Assembly (NCBI RefSeq): GCF_007004065.1
Contig: NZ_VFSV01000002.1
Location: forward strand, 1 to 64,000
DNA: 64,000 bases
Direction: 5' to 3'
Source of the DNA: Palleronia caenipelagi
GTDB taxonomy: Bacteria > Pseudomonadota > Alphaproteobacteria > Rhodobacterales > Rhodobacteraceae
Shown: piece after piece, positions 1 to 8,366 of the stretch
Numbering within the stretch: position 1 is the stretch's first letter
How the letters are laid out: each line of letters starts with the position of its first letter
Made by a program: the position numbers and the translations under genes
The notes under the pieces: generated by a model
Told to the model about the DNA's origin: nothing
Database searches by the model: none
The model's input: the letters and a program-made list of their open reading frames with translations, nothing else

Positions 1-234
1 CCCGATTTTGGCGTGCAGCTTTCCGACCTCTGCCGCCGATATCGTCGGCTCCGCGGTCGCCTGGCCGGTGAAGGCCTGTGCCATGTTCTCAATCGCGGTC
101 CGTTTCCAGCCGCTGATCATGGTAGGGTGGCTGTCATACTTCTTGGCCAGCTCGGCCGTCGTCAGCTCCTCGCGGATGGCTTCCAAAGCCACCTTCGCCT
201 TGAACTCTGCCGAATAGCGTTTCCGTTTCGTCAT
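1..234 (-). CDS. IS3-family transposase OrfA (partial)
   Basis: The visible 78 codons start MTKRKRYSAEFKAKVALEAI, the classic opening of IS3-family OrfA proteins with an HTH_Tnp_1 fold. The helix-turn-helix follows at about residues 25-50, including ELAKKYDSHPTMISGWKR. OrfA binds the IS ends. It is normally followed by OrfB, the DDE catalytic part made by frameshifting, which would lie outside the window. The frame is open to position 1 with no internal stop, so this portion may be intact. The start at 234 is the first Met of the conserved N-terminus. Confidence 0.85.
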   Translation of the reverse strand, partial: MTKRKRYSAEFKAKVALEAIREELTTAELAKKYDSHPTMISGWKRTAIENMAQAFTGQATAEPTISAAEVGKLHAKIG

Positions 235-300
235 TTCTGTGCGTTCTTCCTCAGACACTACCGATTAGCACCCGGTCCGAAATCCCGCGACCACCTCTAA
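1..300 (-). mobile_element. IS3-family insertion sequence, left part only
   Basis: A minus-strand IS3-type OrfA begins at 234 and runs off the window start, so only the 5' end of the element is visible. The terminal inverted repeat should lie just upstream of OrfA, between about 240 and 300. The exact outer boundary is not certain because the other end is outside the window. From 302 on, the plus strand reads as Hint-protein coding sequence, so the junction is placed at about 300. Confidence 0.7.
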
Positions 301-301
301 T

Positions 302-454
302 ATCGCGTCTGTCCTGCTGAACCAGACCTTTGGCAGCGCGGGCAGCCCGTTGTCACAAGACAAAGTCGATGTGACCCTTGTCGATGTTGATGGCGAAGCA
401 AATGTCGTGGACATCCACTAGGATGCGAGTGCCACGCTCCTGTCCACGGACTAC
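302..454 (+). pseudogene. decayed 5' remnant of the Hint-domain gene
   Basis: In the same frame as the Hint-domain gene that starts at 455, codons from 302 read as plausible protein (IASVLLNQTFGSAG, then VDVTLVDVDGEANVVDIH) up to an in-frame TAG at 419-421. The frame then continues without a break through the Met at 455. No ribosome binding site precedes 455. The simplest reading is that the IS insertion removed the original 5' end, and that a nonsense change separates this remnant from the rest. Readthrough is possible but nothing suggests it. Confidence 0.6.
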
Positions 455-1858
455 ATGACCTACAGCCTCGGCGGCACCGGCTATAACACCGAGTTCGACT
501 ATTTGGGCGCCGTCACGGCAACGATCACGTACGAAGACGGTGATACGGACACAGCTTCGATTAACATCATGCAGGATTCGGATGGACGTGTTTTTGTCAT
601 CCGGAACAGCACGTGGACCGACGGAACCAGCGATCTTTATGCGAAGCCAATTGAGAGCATAACTCCAACGGCGCATGACGCGGATTACGGCGGCTTCAAC
701 ATCAACCGCGCCACCATCGTAGAGCAGCCAGACAATTTCGTCTTGCTGACCGATGCAGTCTGGGACGGTACGTCACAGCTGGTCCCGCAGCTGTCGCCTA
801 CTTCCTTCAACGTCAACGGGCTCGACACCACTGGCACCACGACCGCCGTCGCTGAATCAACGACCGGAACGTTTATCAACGGTAACGGTGGGACGTTTTA
901 CGACACATCCGGCGCGGGCGCCGGCGGTGCTGAGGACATTTACAAGGTTGAAGACAGCGCGACGCTGACCGGGTCGCAAGATATCTACTCCCTCGCTGTC
1001 CGAACGACCGAGGCAACGATCACCCTCCTCAACGGCAAGGTCTTCACCAACCAGACTGTGCAGCTCAGGGCGCTGCAGGACGGGACTGTCTTGCTGGATT
1101 TACTGGATGCAGATCTCGTCGACTACAATGTCCGGTCCGAAATCGCGCGGATCGATCTGACCACCCAGCAATACACCAATTACGTCGGCGACAACCCTCT
1201 GGCTTTAGATGCGGCTTACGCCCCCGTATGCTATGTCACCGGCTCGCGGATCCTGACGGATCGCGGTTGGCGCAAGGTGGAAACCCTTGGCATCGGGACG
1301 AAGGTCTGGACCCTCGATGGCGGTTATCAGCAGATCCGCTGGCTCGGATATAGCCGCCCCCAGGAAGGCAATGGTCGCGACTGTTACGGCATCACTCTGC
1401 CCGACAGTCTGCACGAGCAACTCTGGGTGTCCCAACAGCACCGGGTCCTCTGCGACCTTGAAGGCGAAGAAGTCCTGATCCCGGCGAAGAAGTTATCCGA
1501 TCTTATGCCGATGGAACGACGGACGCTCCGCGAAGAGGACCATTTCTGGCATATTCTGCTCCCACGGCACCATATCATCAGGGCAAACGGCATCCTCGCT
1601 GAGAGTTTCTTCCCCGGGCCAACGGCCAGAGACATGCTAGGCGAAGAGGTTTGGCGCGGGCTGCGCCGTGCGATGCCCGAGGGGGGATATCCGACAGAAC
1701 TCGCGAGACGGGAGATTCGGCGAAATCCAGAGATCAAAGCAATTCGGACGTCACGTCAGCAGATTTCGCTCGCCCGCGTCCGCGGGACATCTGCGCCACC
1801 CTTCGCCGCTCAAATAGTTTGGGGCAAAAGGAGCAGCCTCACTCCCACTTATAATTGA
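455..1858 (+). CDS. Hint-domain protein, 5'-truncated, probably non-functional
   Basis: The 467-residue frame has an N-terminal half rich in Thr, Asp and Gly, of the kind seen in secreted repeat proteins. At about residues 250-420 it has a Hint domain (Hedgehog/intein type, PF13403): CYVTGSRILTDRGWRKVETL, then IRWLG, then VSQQHRVL, then a HxIIRANG..ESFFPGP segment. In Rhodobacteraceae such domains sit at the C-terminus of large exported proteins and are thought to self-process. The start at 455 is only the first Met after an in-frame TAG at 419, and it has no evident Shine-Dalgarno. The original gene extended upstream into the IS junction. The 3' end overlaps the convergent gene by 20 bases. 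The Hint identification is firm; whether the gene is expressed is doubtful. Confidence 0.6.
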   Translation: MTYSLGGTGYNTEFDYLGAVTATITYEDGDTDTASINIMQDSDGRVFVIRNSTWTDGTSDLYAKPIESITPTAHDADYGGFNINRATIVEQPDNFVLLTDAVWDGTSQLVPQLSPTSFNVNGLDTTGTTTAVAESTTGTFINGNGGTFYDTSGAGAGGAEDIYKVEDSATLTGSQDIYSLAVRTTEATITLLNGKVFTNQTVQLRALQDGTVLLDLLDADLVDYNVRSEIARIDLTTQQYTNYVGDNPLALDAAYAPVCYVTGSRILTDRGWRKVETLGIGTKVWTLDGGYQQIRWLGYSRPQEGNGRDCYGITLPDSLHEQLWVSQQHRVLCDLEGEEVLIPAKKLSDLMPMERRTLREEDHFWHILLPRHHIIRANGILAESFFPGPTARDMLGEEVWRGLRRAMPEGGYPTELARREIRRNPEIKAIRTSRQQISLARVRGTSAPPFAAQIVWGKRSSLTPTYN

Positions 1859-2459
1859 AGCTGACGCTGATACGCTCGTCTTCGGCCATGTTCATCGGGA
1901 CCTCGTGGCGCAGCCAGCTCTCCCAAAGGAGCACGTCACCCACATCGGGCTGAACATAGATAAAGCTGCGAAGATCCCGTCGGGCCTCCTTTACCCGCGG
2001 CGGTGCCGCCATCATCATGGCGTGACGGGGGTCTTCGAGCTTCAAAGCCGAAGCACCCTCCGGCATGGACACATAGGTCGTTCCTGAGATCACCGAATGA
2101 GGGTGAATGTGCGATCCGTGAGATCCACCTTCGGGCAGGATATTGATCCAGAGATCTTCCAGCACCAGAGATTTGTCTCCGAGATCAAATTCCAGGCTTT
2201 GGGCAAAGGCTGCCACGTGCGCATCAAGAACTTTGACCACGTCCGCAAAGATTGGGAACCGCCAAGGCAGATCGGTGAGAGACGCGTAGCTCGTATAGCC
2301 GGGATAACCGTTCTCCTCGCACCAATCCTGCCCCGCCTCGTCATCTTCGGCGATGGCGATACAGGAATTTTCCAGCTCCTCCGTATCAATGGCCGGACCA
2401 TGCTCAGACAGACGGGCGCGATAAAGCGGGGTGACGAAGAGGTTTTCAATCTGTGCCAT
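1839..2459 (-). CDS. TIGR02466-family putative 2OG-Fe(II) oxygenase
   Basis: This 206-residue protein matches the TIGR02466/PF13759 family (putative 2-oxoglutarate/Fe(II) oxygenases). The N-terminus MAQIENLFVTPLYRARL is typical. A His-rich segment GSHGSHIHPHSVISGTTYVS at about residues 112-131 and a distal WLRHEVPMN give the usual metal-binding histidines of the double-stranded beta helix. A basic patch further on would bind the 2-oxoglutarate carboxylate. The substrate is unknown for the family. It stands alone, divergent from the SDR gene and convergent with the Hint gene, whose end it overlaps. The start at 2459 is the conserved family start. Confidence 0.8.
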   Translation of the reverse strand: MAQIENLFVTPLYRARLSEHGPAIDTEELENSCIAIAEDDEAGQDWCEENGYPGYTSYASLTDLPWRFPIFADVVKVLDAHVAAFAQSLEFDLGDKSLVLEDLWINILPEGGSHGSHIHPHSVISGTTYVSMPEGASALKLEDPRHAMMMAAPPRVKEARRDLRSFIYVQPDVGDVLLWESWLRHEVPMNMAEDERISVSFNYKWE

Positions 2460-2607
2460 GGACGCGTCATAGACCTGTCCTCGTTGCAGCGCGAGCAGAA
2501 TTTATCCCGAAGATCCGCGTGTAACGTCGCGTGATCTTCATCTCAGGGTTGCTATGAAGCGTGAGCGCGCCACATCTCCGATAGAGACACAGAGACAGGA
2601 GCTTGTG

Positions 2608-3378
2608 ATGAGTAAGCGTAAGACAGTGATCGTGACAGGCGCAGGAACCGGGATCGGTAAGGCTACGGCCAAACGCTTTGCGCAGGACGGTTACAACGTG
2701 GTTCTGAACGGGCGCAGCGATGATCCGTTGGCAGAGGTGGCGCGCCAGATCGGAGAACACGCGGTGACCGCACCCGGTGACGTCAGTAAGAAAGACGACG
2801 TGCAGCGCGTGATCGACAAGGCGATAGAGGCTTTTGGCCGGATCGACGTGGTGGTCAACAATGCCGGAGTGGTCAAGCCCGGCGGTGCTGACGGGCTGAG
2901 CGACGACGATTTCGAGGCCATGCTGACCGTGAACGTCCACGGCGTTCGGTATATGACCCTCGCCGCCCTGCCCTATCTGCGTAAGACCAAGGGCAACGTT
3001 GTGAACGTGTCCTCCGTGTCGGGTCTGCGTGCCGATTGGGGAATGTATGGCTACAACACTTCCAAGGGCGCAGTATCACTGATGACCCAAAGCCTCGCGT
3101 TGGAACTGGGTATGGAAGGCATCCGCGTAAACGCAGTCGCTCCCGCTACCGCCAATACGCGTCTTGCAGCGGGTCTGAGTGAGAACCAGAAGGCGATGGA
3201 TGCATTCGCTGCGCGCATTCCGATGGGTCGCCTCGTTGAGCCGGAAGAGATCGCCAGCGTTATCGCCTTCCTGGCCGGAAATGACGCCGCGTTTGTGAAT
3301 GGTGTGGTGCTACCGGTGGACGGCGGGCTGATGGCGTCGAACGGGCAGCCAAACTTCGCGGCCTTGTCTCAGGGATAA
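2608..3378 (+). CDS. SDR-family oxidoreductase
   Basis: A 256-residue classical short-chain dehydrogenase/reductase. The Rossmann glycine motif TGAGTGIGKATA lies at the N-terminus, the NNAG structural motif follows at about residue 88, and the catalytic Ser...YxxxK is visible as SSVSG and YNTSK. The C-terminal segment ending VLPVDGGLMASNG is the usual substrate-loop end and dimer helix. It probably reduces or oxidises a small carbonyl or alcohol with NAD(P). The substrate cannot be read from sequence. The start at 2608 is chosen over an upstream in-frame Met at 2554 because AGGAG sits just upstream and the SDR fold begins right there. A strong terminator follows at 3407. Confidence 0.85.
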   Translation: MSKRKTVIVTGAGTGIGKATAKRFAQDGYNVVLNGRSDDPLAEVARQIGEHAVTAPGDVSKKDDVQRVIDKAIEAFGRIDVVVNNAGVVKPGGADGLSDDDFEAMLTVNVHGVRYMTLAALPYLRKTKGNVVNVSSVSGLRADWGMYGYNTSKGAVSLMTQSLALELGMEGIRVNAVAPATANTRLAAGLSENQKAMDAFAARIPMGRLVEPEEIASVIAFLAGNDAAFVNGVVLPVDGGLMASNGQPNFAALSQG

Positions 3379-3406
3379 GCAGTGGTTGCCGCTCGGATGA
3401 AAACGC

Positions 3407-3435
3407 AAAGGGCGGGGAAAAACCCCGCCCTTTTT
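3407..3435 (+). terminator. rho-independent terminator after the SDR gene
   Basis: An 8-bp perfect stem GGGCGGGG/CCCCGCCC with a five-A loop is followed by TTTTT on the plus strand. It lies between the SDR gene and the convergent rplP end. It could also stop minus-strand transcription leaving rplP, although the T tract is weaker in that direction. Confidence 0.85.
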
Positions 3436-3455
3436 CAATTCTTGCTAAGGCTGGG

Positions 3456-3869
3456 TTACCAGTCTTCGCGCTGAACGACGCGGGTCTTGATCGGCAGCTT
3501 CATGGCGGCCAGACGCAGCGCCTCGCGGGCGATGTCCTCGGGAACACCGTCCAGCTCGAACATGATCCGGCCCGGCTTGACCTTGGCGGTCCACCGGTCG
3601 ACGGAACCCTTACCTTTACCCATACGCACTTCGATGGGCTTGGCGGTCACGGGAACGTCGGGGAAGATGCGGATCCACACGCGGCCCTGACGCTTCATCT
3701 GGCGCGTCATGGCACGACGGGCGGCCTCGATCTGACGGGCGGTGATCCGCTCGGGCTCGACGGCCTTGAGGCCGAAGGAGCCGAAGTTCAGCTCGGAGCC
3801 ACCCTTGGCTTTGCCATGGATGCGGCCCTTGTGCATCTTGCGGAATTTAGTGCGCTTCGGTTGAAGCAT
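3456..3869 (-). CDS. rplP: 50S ribosomal protein L16
   Basis: The 137-residue product opens [16 protein letters not shown] and contains the conserved [21 protein letters not shown] core of L16. L16 sits near the A site and peptidyl-transferase centre of the 50S subunit and helps organise tRNA binding. It is the last gene of a five-gene S10-operon segment, 12 bases after rpsC. In most bacteria rpmC and rpsQ would follow; here a terminator-like hairpin and a convergent SDR gene follow instead. Confidence 0.97.
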   Translation of the reverse strand: MLQPKRTKFRKMHKGRIHGKAKGGSELNFGSFGLKAVEPERITARQIEAARRAMTRQMKRQGRVWIRIFPDVPVTAKPIEVRMGKGKGSVDRWTAKVKPGRIMFELDGVPEDIAREALRLAAMKLPIKTRVVQREDW

Positions 3870-3881
3870 ATCCTGCCCTCC

Positions 3882-4583
3882 TTAACGGCGGCCGCCGCGC
3901 GGGGCGGGACCATCCTGAAGTTCCTGGGCGCGACGATCGCGGGCGGCCGGGTCATGCTCCATGATCTCACCTTTGAAGATCCAGACCTTGATCCCGATGA
4001 TGCCGTAGGCCGTCAGAGCCTCGACCTGCGCGTGATCGATATCGGCACGCAGGGTATGAAGCGGCACGCGGCCCTCACGATACCACTCGGTCCGGGCGAT
4101 CTCGGCGCCGCCGAGACGGCCGGCGAGGTTCACGCGGATGCCGAGGGCGCCCATGCGCATGGCGTTCTGAACCGAGCGCTTCATGGCGCGGCGGAACGAC
4201 ACACGACGCTCGAGCTGCTGGGCGATGGACTCACCAACCAGCTGAGCGTCGAGCTCGGGCTTACGCACTTCGACGACGTTCAGGTGCAGCTCGCTCTCGG
4301 TCATCGCGGCAAGCTTGCGGCGCAGGGTTTCGATATCCGCGCCTTTCTTACCGATGATGACGCCGGGGCGGGCGGTGTGGATCGTGACGCGGCACTTCTT
4401 GTGCGGACGCTCGATAATCACACGGCTAATGCCGGCGGCTTTGCACTCTTCCTTGATGAACTCACGGATACGGATATCCTCGAGGAGGAGATCGCCGTAC
4501 TCGTTCGTGTCGGCATACCAGCGGCTGTCCCAGGTCCGGTTGACCTGAAGCCGCATGCCGATCGGGTTGACCTTGTTACCCAT
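3882..4583 (-). CDS. rpsC: 30S ribosomal protein S3
   Basis: The 233-residue protein begins [20 protein letters not shown], the standard S3 start. The KH domain GxxG loop is seen in [14 protein letters not shown], and the C-terminal S3 domain follows with [14 protein letters not shown]3 lines the mRNA entry channel. The start at 4583 overlaps the rplV stop (TGATG), which points to translational coupling. A longer in-frame extension to 4706 lies inside rplV and has no S3 similarity, so it was rejected. The C-terminal tail is short and basic, ending in GRR. Confidence 0.97.
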   Translation of the reverse strand: MGNKVNPIGMRLQVNRTWDSRWYADTNEYGDLLLEDIRIREFIKEECKAAGISRVIIERPHKKCRVTIHTARPGVIIGKKGADIETLRRKLAAMTESELHLNVVEVRKPELDAQLVGESIAQQLERRVSFRRAMKRSVQNAMRMGALGIRVNLAGRLGGAEIARTEWYREGRVPLHTLRADIDHAQVEALTAYGIIGIKVWIFKGEIMEHDPAARDRRAQELQDGPAPRGGRR

Positions 4584-4963
4584 CAGGCTTGCTCCTCGAC
4601 TTGGCGGACCTTGATCGTGATTTCCGAGAACGGCTTGTGGATCCGGCCAAAGCGGCCACGAGCACGGGGGCGACCGCGCTTCATCACCAGGTTCTTGCCC
4701 ACCCACGCCTCGGCGACGATGAGCTCATCGACGTCCAGATTGTGGTTGTTCTCAGCGTTCGCGATAGCGGACTGAAGACATTTCTTCACGTCCTGGGCGA
4801 TGCGCTTCTTGGAGAAGGTCAGGTCGGTCAGCGCCGCCTCAACCTTCTTACCGCGGATCATGCCGGCCACGAGGTTCAGCTTTTGCGGAGAGGTGCGCAG
4901 CATGCGCGTCTTCGCCATTGCCTCGTTTTCGGCCACGCGGCGGGGATTCTTGTCCTTCGCCAT
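4583..4963 (-). CDS. rplV: 50S ribosomal protein L22
   Basis: A 126-residue L22. The central [19 protein letters not shown] and the C-terminal beta-hairpin region ([20 protein letters not shown]) that reaches into the peptide exit tunnel are both present. The tip of this hairpin is where macrolide-resistance changes occur in other bacteria; it looks normal here. The gene starts three bases after rpsS and its stop overlaps the rpsC start. Confidence 0.97.
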   Translation of the reverse strand: MAKDKNPRRVAENEAMAKTRMLRTSPQKLNLVAGMIRGKKVEAALTDLTFSKKRIAQDVKKCLQSAIANAENNHNLDVDELIVAEAWVGKNLVMKRGRPRARGRFGRIHKPFSEITIKVRQVEEQA

Positions 4964-4966
4964 GGC

Positions 4967-5245
4967 TTACTTCCTCTTGGCTTTCTTGTCCGCAGCGTGA
5001 CCGTAATAGGTCCGCGTCGGCGAGTATTCCCCGAACTTCTGGCCAATCATGTCCTCGGTCACGTTCACCGGCACATGCTTTTTGCCGTTGTACACACCGA
5101 AGGTGAGGCCCACGAACTGGGGCAGGATGGTGGAGCGGCGCGACCAGATCTTGATGACCTCGTTGCGGCCCGACTCCCGGGTTTTTTCGGCCTTTTTGAG
5201 GACATAGCTGTCCACGAAAGGCCCTTTCCAGACGGAACGTGCCAT
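4967..5245 (-). CDS. rpsS: 30S ribosomal protein S19
   Basis: A 92-residue S19 beginning [20 protein letters not shown], with the conserved [16 protein letters not shown] and the C-terminal [20 protein letters not shown]19 forms part of the 30S head near the A-site finger. It sits between rplB and rplV with three-base gaps on each side, as in the normal S10 order. Confidence 0.97.
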   Translation of the reverse strand: MARSVWKGPFVDSYVLKKAEKTRESGRNEVIKIWSRRSTILPQFVGLTFGVYNGKKHVPVNVTEDMIGQKFGEYSPTRTYYGHAADKKAKRK

Positions 5246-5248
5246 AGA

Positions 5249-6091
5249 TTACCGGCCTTTCTTACGGGCGTGACGCGAGCGGATGATAAGCTTCTGCGAC
5301 GACTTCTTGGTGTTGCGGGTGCGTGCACCCTTCGTCGGCTTACCCCAGGGCGTCACCGGGTGACGACCACCCGAGGTCCGGCCCTCACCACCACCATGGG
5401 GGTGGTCGATGGGGTTCATGACCACACCACGCACGGAGGGACGGATGCCCTTGTGGCGGTTGCGGCCCGCTTTACCGATGTTCTGGTTCGAGTTGTCGGG
5501 GTTCGACACCGCGCCAACCGTGGCCATGCATTCCTGACGCACCATCCGGAGTTCACCGGAGGAGAGACGGATCTGGGCGTAGCCACCGTCACGGCCCACG
5601 AACTGGGCGTAGGTGCCCGCGGCGCGTGCGATCTGGCCACCCTTGCCGGGCTTCAGCTCAATGTTATGAACGATGGTACCGATCGGCATGCCGGAGAAGG
5701 GCATTGCGTTGCCGGGCTTTACGTCAACCTTGGCGCCGGAGATGATCTTGTCACCCACTGCCAGACGCTGCGGCGCGATGATGTAGCGCTGCTCGCCATC
5801 GGTGTACTGAACCAGAGCGATGAACGCAGTCCGGTTGGGGTCATATTCGATCCGCGCAACGACCGCTTCCATGTCGTGCTTGGTCCGCTTGAAATCGACG
5901 ATGCGGTAGAGCCGCTTTGCTCCGCCGCCGCGGCGGCGCATCGTGATCCGTCCGGTGTTGTTCCGGCCGCCCTTCTTGGTCAGACCCTCGGTGAGAGCCT
6001 TGACCGGACGACCTTTCCACAGTTCCGAACGGTCGATCAGTACCAGCCCGCGCTGGCCAGGCGTCGTCGGCTTGTACGACTTAAGTGCCAT
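5249..6091 (-). CDS. rplB: 50S ribosomal protein L2
   Basis: A 280-residue L2 beginning [17 protein letters not shown]. The peptidyl-transferase-associated region is conserved ([20 protein letters not shown]), including the essential His in HPHGGG. The start at 6091 has AGGA upstream; the open frame continues to 6166 but without L2 similarity. The upstream neighbour in the normal operon (rplW) is missing: bztD and its terminator lie there instead. L2 therefore either has its own promoter within 6092-6165 or depends on readthrough. I see no convincing -35/-10 pair in that interval. Confidence 0.97.
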   Translation of the reverse strand: MALKSYKPTTPGQRGLVLIDRSELWKGRPVKALTEGLTKKGGRNNTGRITMRRRGGGAKRLYRIVDFKRTKHDMEAVVARIEYDPNRTAFIALVQYTDGEQRYIIAPQRLAVGDKIISGAKVDVKPGNAMPFSGMPIGTIVHNIELKPGKGGQIARAAGTYAQFVGRDGGYAQIRLSSGELRMVRQECMATVGAVSNPDNSNQNIGKAGRNRHKGIRPSVRGVVMNPIDHPHGGGEGRTSGGRHPVTPWGKPTKGARTRNTKKSSQKLIIRSRHARKKGR

Positions 6092-6165
6092 GCTTCCTGT
6101 CTTCCGTATCTGTGGCGACGGGGCGAGCCCGCCGCGGGTGAAGGGCCCCGTAGGTCCCCTATCCA

Positions 6166-6203
6166 ATAAAAACCACGGCCCCGAACGAATCCGGGGCCGC
6201 GGA
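6166..6203 (-). terminator. rho-independent terminator after bztD
   Basis: Read on the minus strand, CCGCGGCCCCG pairs with CGGGGCCGTGG around a short loop and is followed by TTTTT. It ends the bztABCD operon about 60 bases after the bztD stop and about 75 bases before rplB. This makes simple cotranscription of bzt and the ribosomal genes unlikely. Confidence 0.85.
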
Positions 6204-6262
6204 ATGTTGGGCTGTTATCAGGGGCGCCGAACCGTGTCCAGACGCAAAGCCCCGACCAGAGG

Positions 6263-7054
6263 TCAGTGCCCGAGAATCTGGCTCAGGAACTGCTGGGTGC
6301 GCTCGTTCTGAGGGTTGTTGAAGAACGCCTCAGGCTCGTTTTGCTCCACGATCTGACCATCGGCCATAAAGATCACCCGGTTCGCGACCTGCCGCGCAAA
6401 GCCCATTTCATGGGTCACGCAGAGCATGGTCATCCCCTCCTCGGCGAGCTCGATCATGGTGTCGAGCACCTCCTTGATCATCTCGGGGTCGAGGGCAGAG
6501 GTGGGTTCATCGAACAGCATGATCCGGGGCCGCATGCAGAGCGAGCGGGCGATGGCCACACGCTGCTGCTGACCACCCGAGAGCTGGCCCGGATATTTGT
6601 TTGCTTGATCGGGGATCTTTACCTTTTCGAGGAAATGCATCGCGGTTTCCTCGGCCTCGCGCTTGGGGATCTTGCGGACCCAGATCGGCGCGAGGGTGCA
6701 GTTTTCGAGGATCGTGAGATGCGGGAAGAGGTTGAAGTGCTGAAAGCACATGCCGACCTCGGACCGGATCCGGTCGATATTCTTGAGATCCGAAGACAGG
6801 TGCGTGCCGTCCACGACAATCCGCCCCTGCTGGTGTTCCTCCAATGCGTTGATACAGCGGATCAGCGTCGATTTGCCGGACCCCGAAGGCCCGCAAATCA
6901 CGATCCGCTCGCCCCGGTAGACGGTCAGGTCGATGTCGCGCAGCACGTGGAAGGCCCCGTACCACTTGTTCATCTTCTGGATTTCGATGGCGACCTCATC
7001 CGAGATCTGCATCTGGCTGCGCGGTGCAGCCGCGGAGTGCGTACCCGTTTCCAT
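6263..7054 (-). CDS. bztD: amino-acid ABC transporter ATP-binding protein (BztD/AapP)
   Basis: A 263-residue ABC ATPase of the polar amino acid (HisP/GlnQ/AapP) family. Walker A is GPSGSGKST, the Q-loop lies in [13 protein letters not shown], the signature is LSGGQQQR, Walker B is [13 protein letters not shown] and the H-loop is VTHEMGFA. It energises uptake by the two permeases encoded directly upstream (BztC, BztB). The preferred substrates in related organisms are glutamate, glutamine, aspartate and asparagine. It is the last gene of the operon, followed by a strong terminator. Confidence 0.93.
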   Translation of the reverse strand: METGTHSAAAPRSQMQISDEVAIEIQKMNKWYGAFHVLRDIDLTVYRGERIVICGPSGSGKSTLIRCINALEEHQQGRIVVDGTHLSSDLKNIDRIRSEVGMCFQHFNLFPHLTILENCTLAPIWVRKIPKREAEETAMHFLEKVKIPDQANKYPGQLSGGQQQRVAIARSLCMRPRIMLFDEPTSALDPEMIKEVLDTMIELAEEGMTMLCVTHEMGFARQVANRVIFMADGQIVEQNEPEAFFNNPQNERTQQFLSQILGH

Positions 7055-7066
7055 GTGTAACGCTCC

Positions 7067-8365
7067 TTAACGGTGATCCGTGGCAAGCCTGCGCTCGAGC
7101 CACTGGGAATATTGAGAGATGCCGTAGCAGATGACAAAGAACATCAGCGCCGCGAAGCCATAGAGCTCCCAGTAGACGCCGCTCCACTCGGTCGAAGACA
7201 GGATCGGACCCCGGATCATGCCGATAACGTCGAACATCGAGATGATCGAGACCAGCGTCGTGTCCTTGAACAGACCCACCGCCACGTTGACGATACCGGG
7301 GATGGAGATCTTCAGAGCCTGCGGCAGGATGATCAGACGCATGGCCTGCGCGTAGTCGAGCCCAAGACTGTCCGCAGCCTCATACTGACCGCGCGGCAGT
7401 GCCGCCAGACCGCCCCGGATCACCTCGGCGATATAGGCGGAGGCGAACATGGTGATCATGATGATCACCCGCAGGATCAGGTCAAAGTTCGTCCCCGGCG
7501 GCAGGAAGTAGGCCAGAACCACGTTGGCCACGAACAGAAGCGTGATCAGCGGAACGCCCCGGATAAACTCGATGAAGCAGACCGAGAAGACCCGGATGAT
7601 CGGCAGTTTCGACTGTCGCCCCAGCGCCAGCAGGATCCCGAATGGCAAAGACAACGAGACGCAAACGGTGCCGAGTATCATGTTCAGCATGAAGCCGCCC
7701 ATCTTCGCCGACTCCACCTGTTCCAGCGCCATCACGCCGGACAGGGGACCGCCTGCGAGGCTGCCGCCTATCCACCAGATCGCGATCGCTGAGATGACCG
7801 CGCCAAGAACGCCGATGGCAAAGCCTCGGTGAGACAGGGTCTGGAACACCACCGCGCCAACAATCAGGCCAACGAGTCCCATGATGGGCGCCACAATGGT
7901 TCCGCCCCAGATCAGCCAGTACGCCAGAAAAGGGTAGACCAGCGTGAAGATCAGGAGCTTTCGCGGCAACATCGGCACCAGCACCGGCGCCGCTGCTGCG
8001 AACAGAAGCACGAAGGCCAGAGTCGGCCGCCAGTAAAACTCTGACGGATAGGCAAAGCCGAACAGGAGCTGGTTCCAGCGCTCGCTCAGCACAGCGAAAC
8101 ACCCACCCCGCGCGCCATCGAGAGTCTCGCGGCATTCGGAGAGAGAGCTGGCATTCCAGACACCGTTCAGCAGCCAGGGCAGAAAGCTCGACAGGATGCT
8201 CCAGATTGCCCAGAGCGCCAGCAGCGACAGGATCGTATAAGGGACGGACGAGAACAAGTTCTCGCGCATCCACTTGACCACGCCCTTTTCACGGACGGGC
8301 GGTTCTTGTTGTGGGATAAAGGTATCGCGGACATAGGCGACGGATTCTGCGTGTGTGTCGCTCAT
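7067..8365 (-). CDS. bztC: amino-acid ABC transporter permease (BztC/AapM)
   Basis: A 432-residue inner-membrane permease of the His/Glu/Gln/Arg/opine family. A long N-terminal extension with several membrane segments (about residues 30-215) precedes the conserved permease domain. That domain has the EAA loop visible as EVIRGGLAALPRGQYEAADSLG, with IILPQALK following. The long N-terminus is characteristic of AapM/BztC rather than of ordinary HisM proteins. The gene ends 12 bases before bztD and its start lies one base from the end of bztB, so the permease pair is tightly coupled. Confidence 0.92.
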   Translation of the reverse strand: MSDTHAESVAYVRDTFIPQQEPPVREKGVVKWMRENLFSSVPYTILSLLALWAIWSILSSFLPWLLNGVWNASSLSECRETLDGARGGCFAVLSERWNQLLFGFAYPSEFYWRPTLAFVLLFAAAAPVLVPMLPRKLLIFTLVYPFLAYWLIWGGTIVAPIMGLVGLIVGAVVFQTLSHRGFAIGVLGAVISAIAIWWIGGSLAGGPLSGVMALEQVESAKMGGFMLNMILGTVCVSLSLPFGILLALGRQSKLPIIRVFSVCFIEFIRGVPLITLLFVANVVLAYFLPPGTNFDLILRVIIMITMFASAYIAEVIRGGLAALPRGQYEAADSLGLDYAQAMRLIILPQALKISIPGIVNVAVGLFKDTTLVSIISMFDVIGMIRGPILSSTEWSGVYWELYGFAALMFFVICYGISQYSQWLERRLATDHR

Positions 8366-8366
8366 C

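Noticed and set aside
4589-6169. A plus-strand open frame of about 520 codons opposite rplV-rpsS-rplB
   Set aside because: It covers several ribosomal genes in antisense and shows no protein family features.
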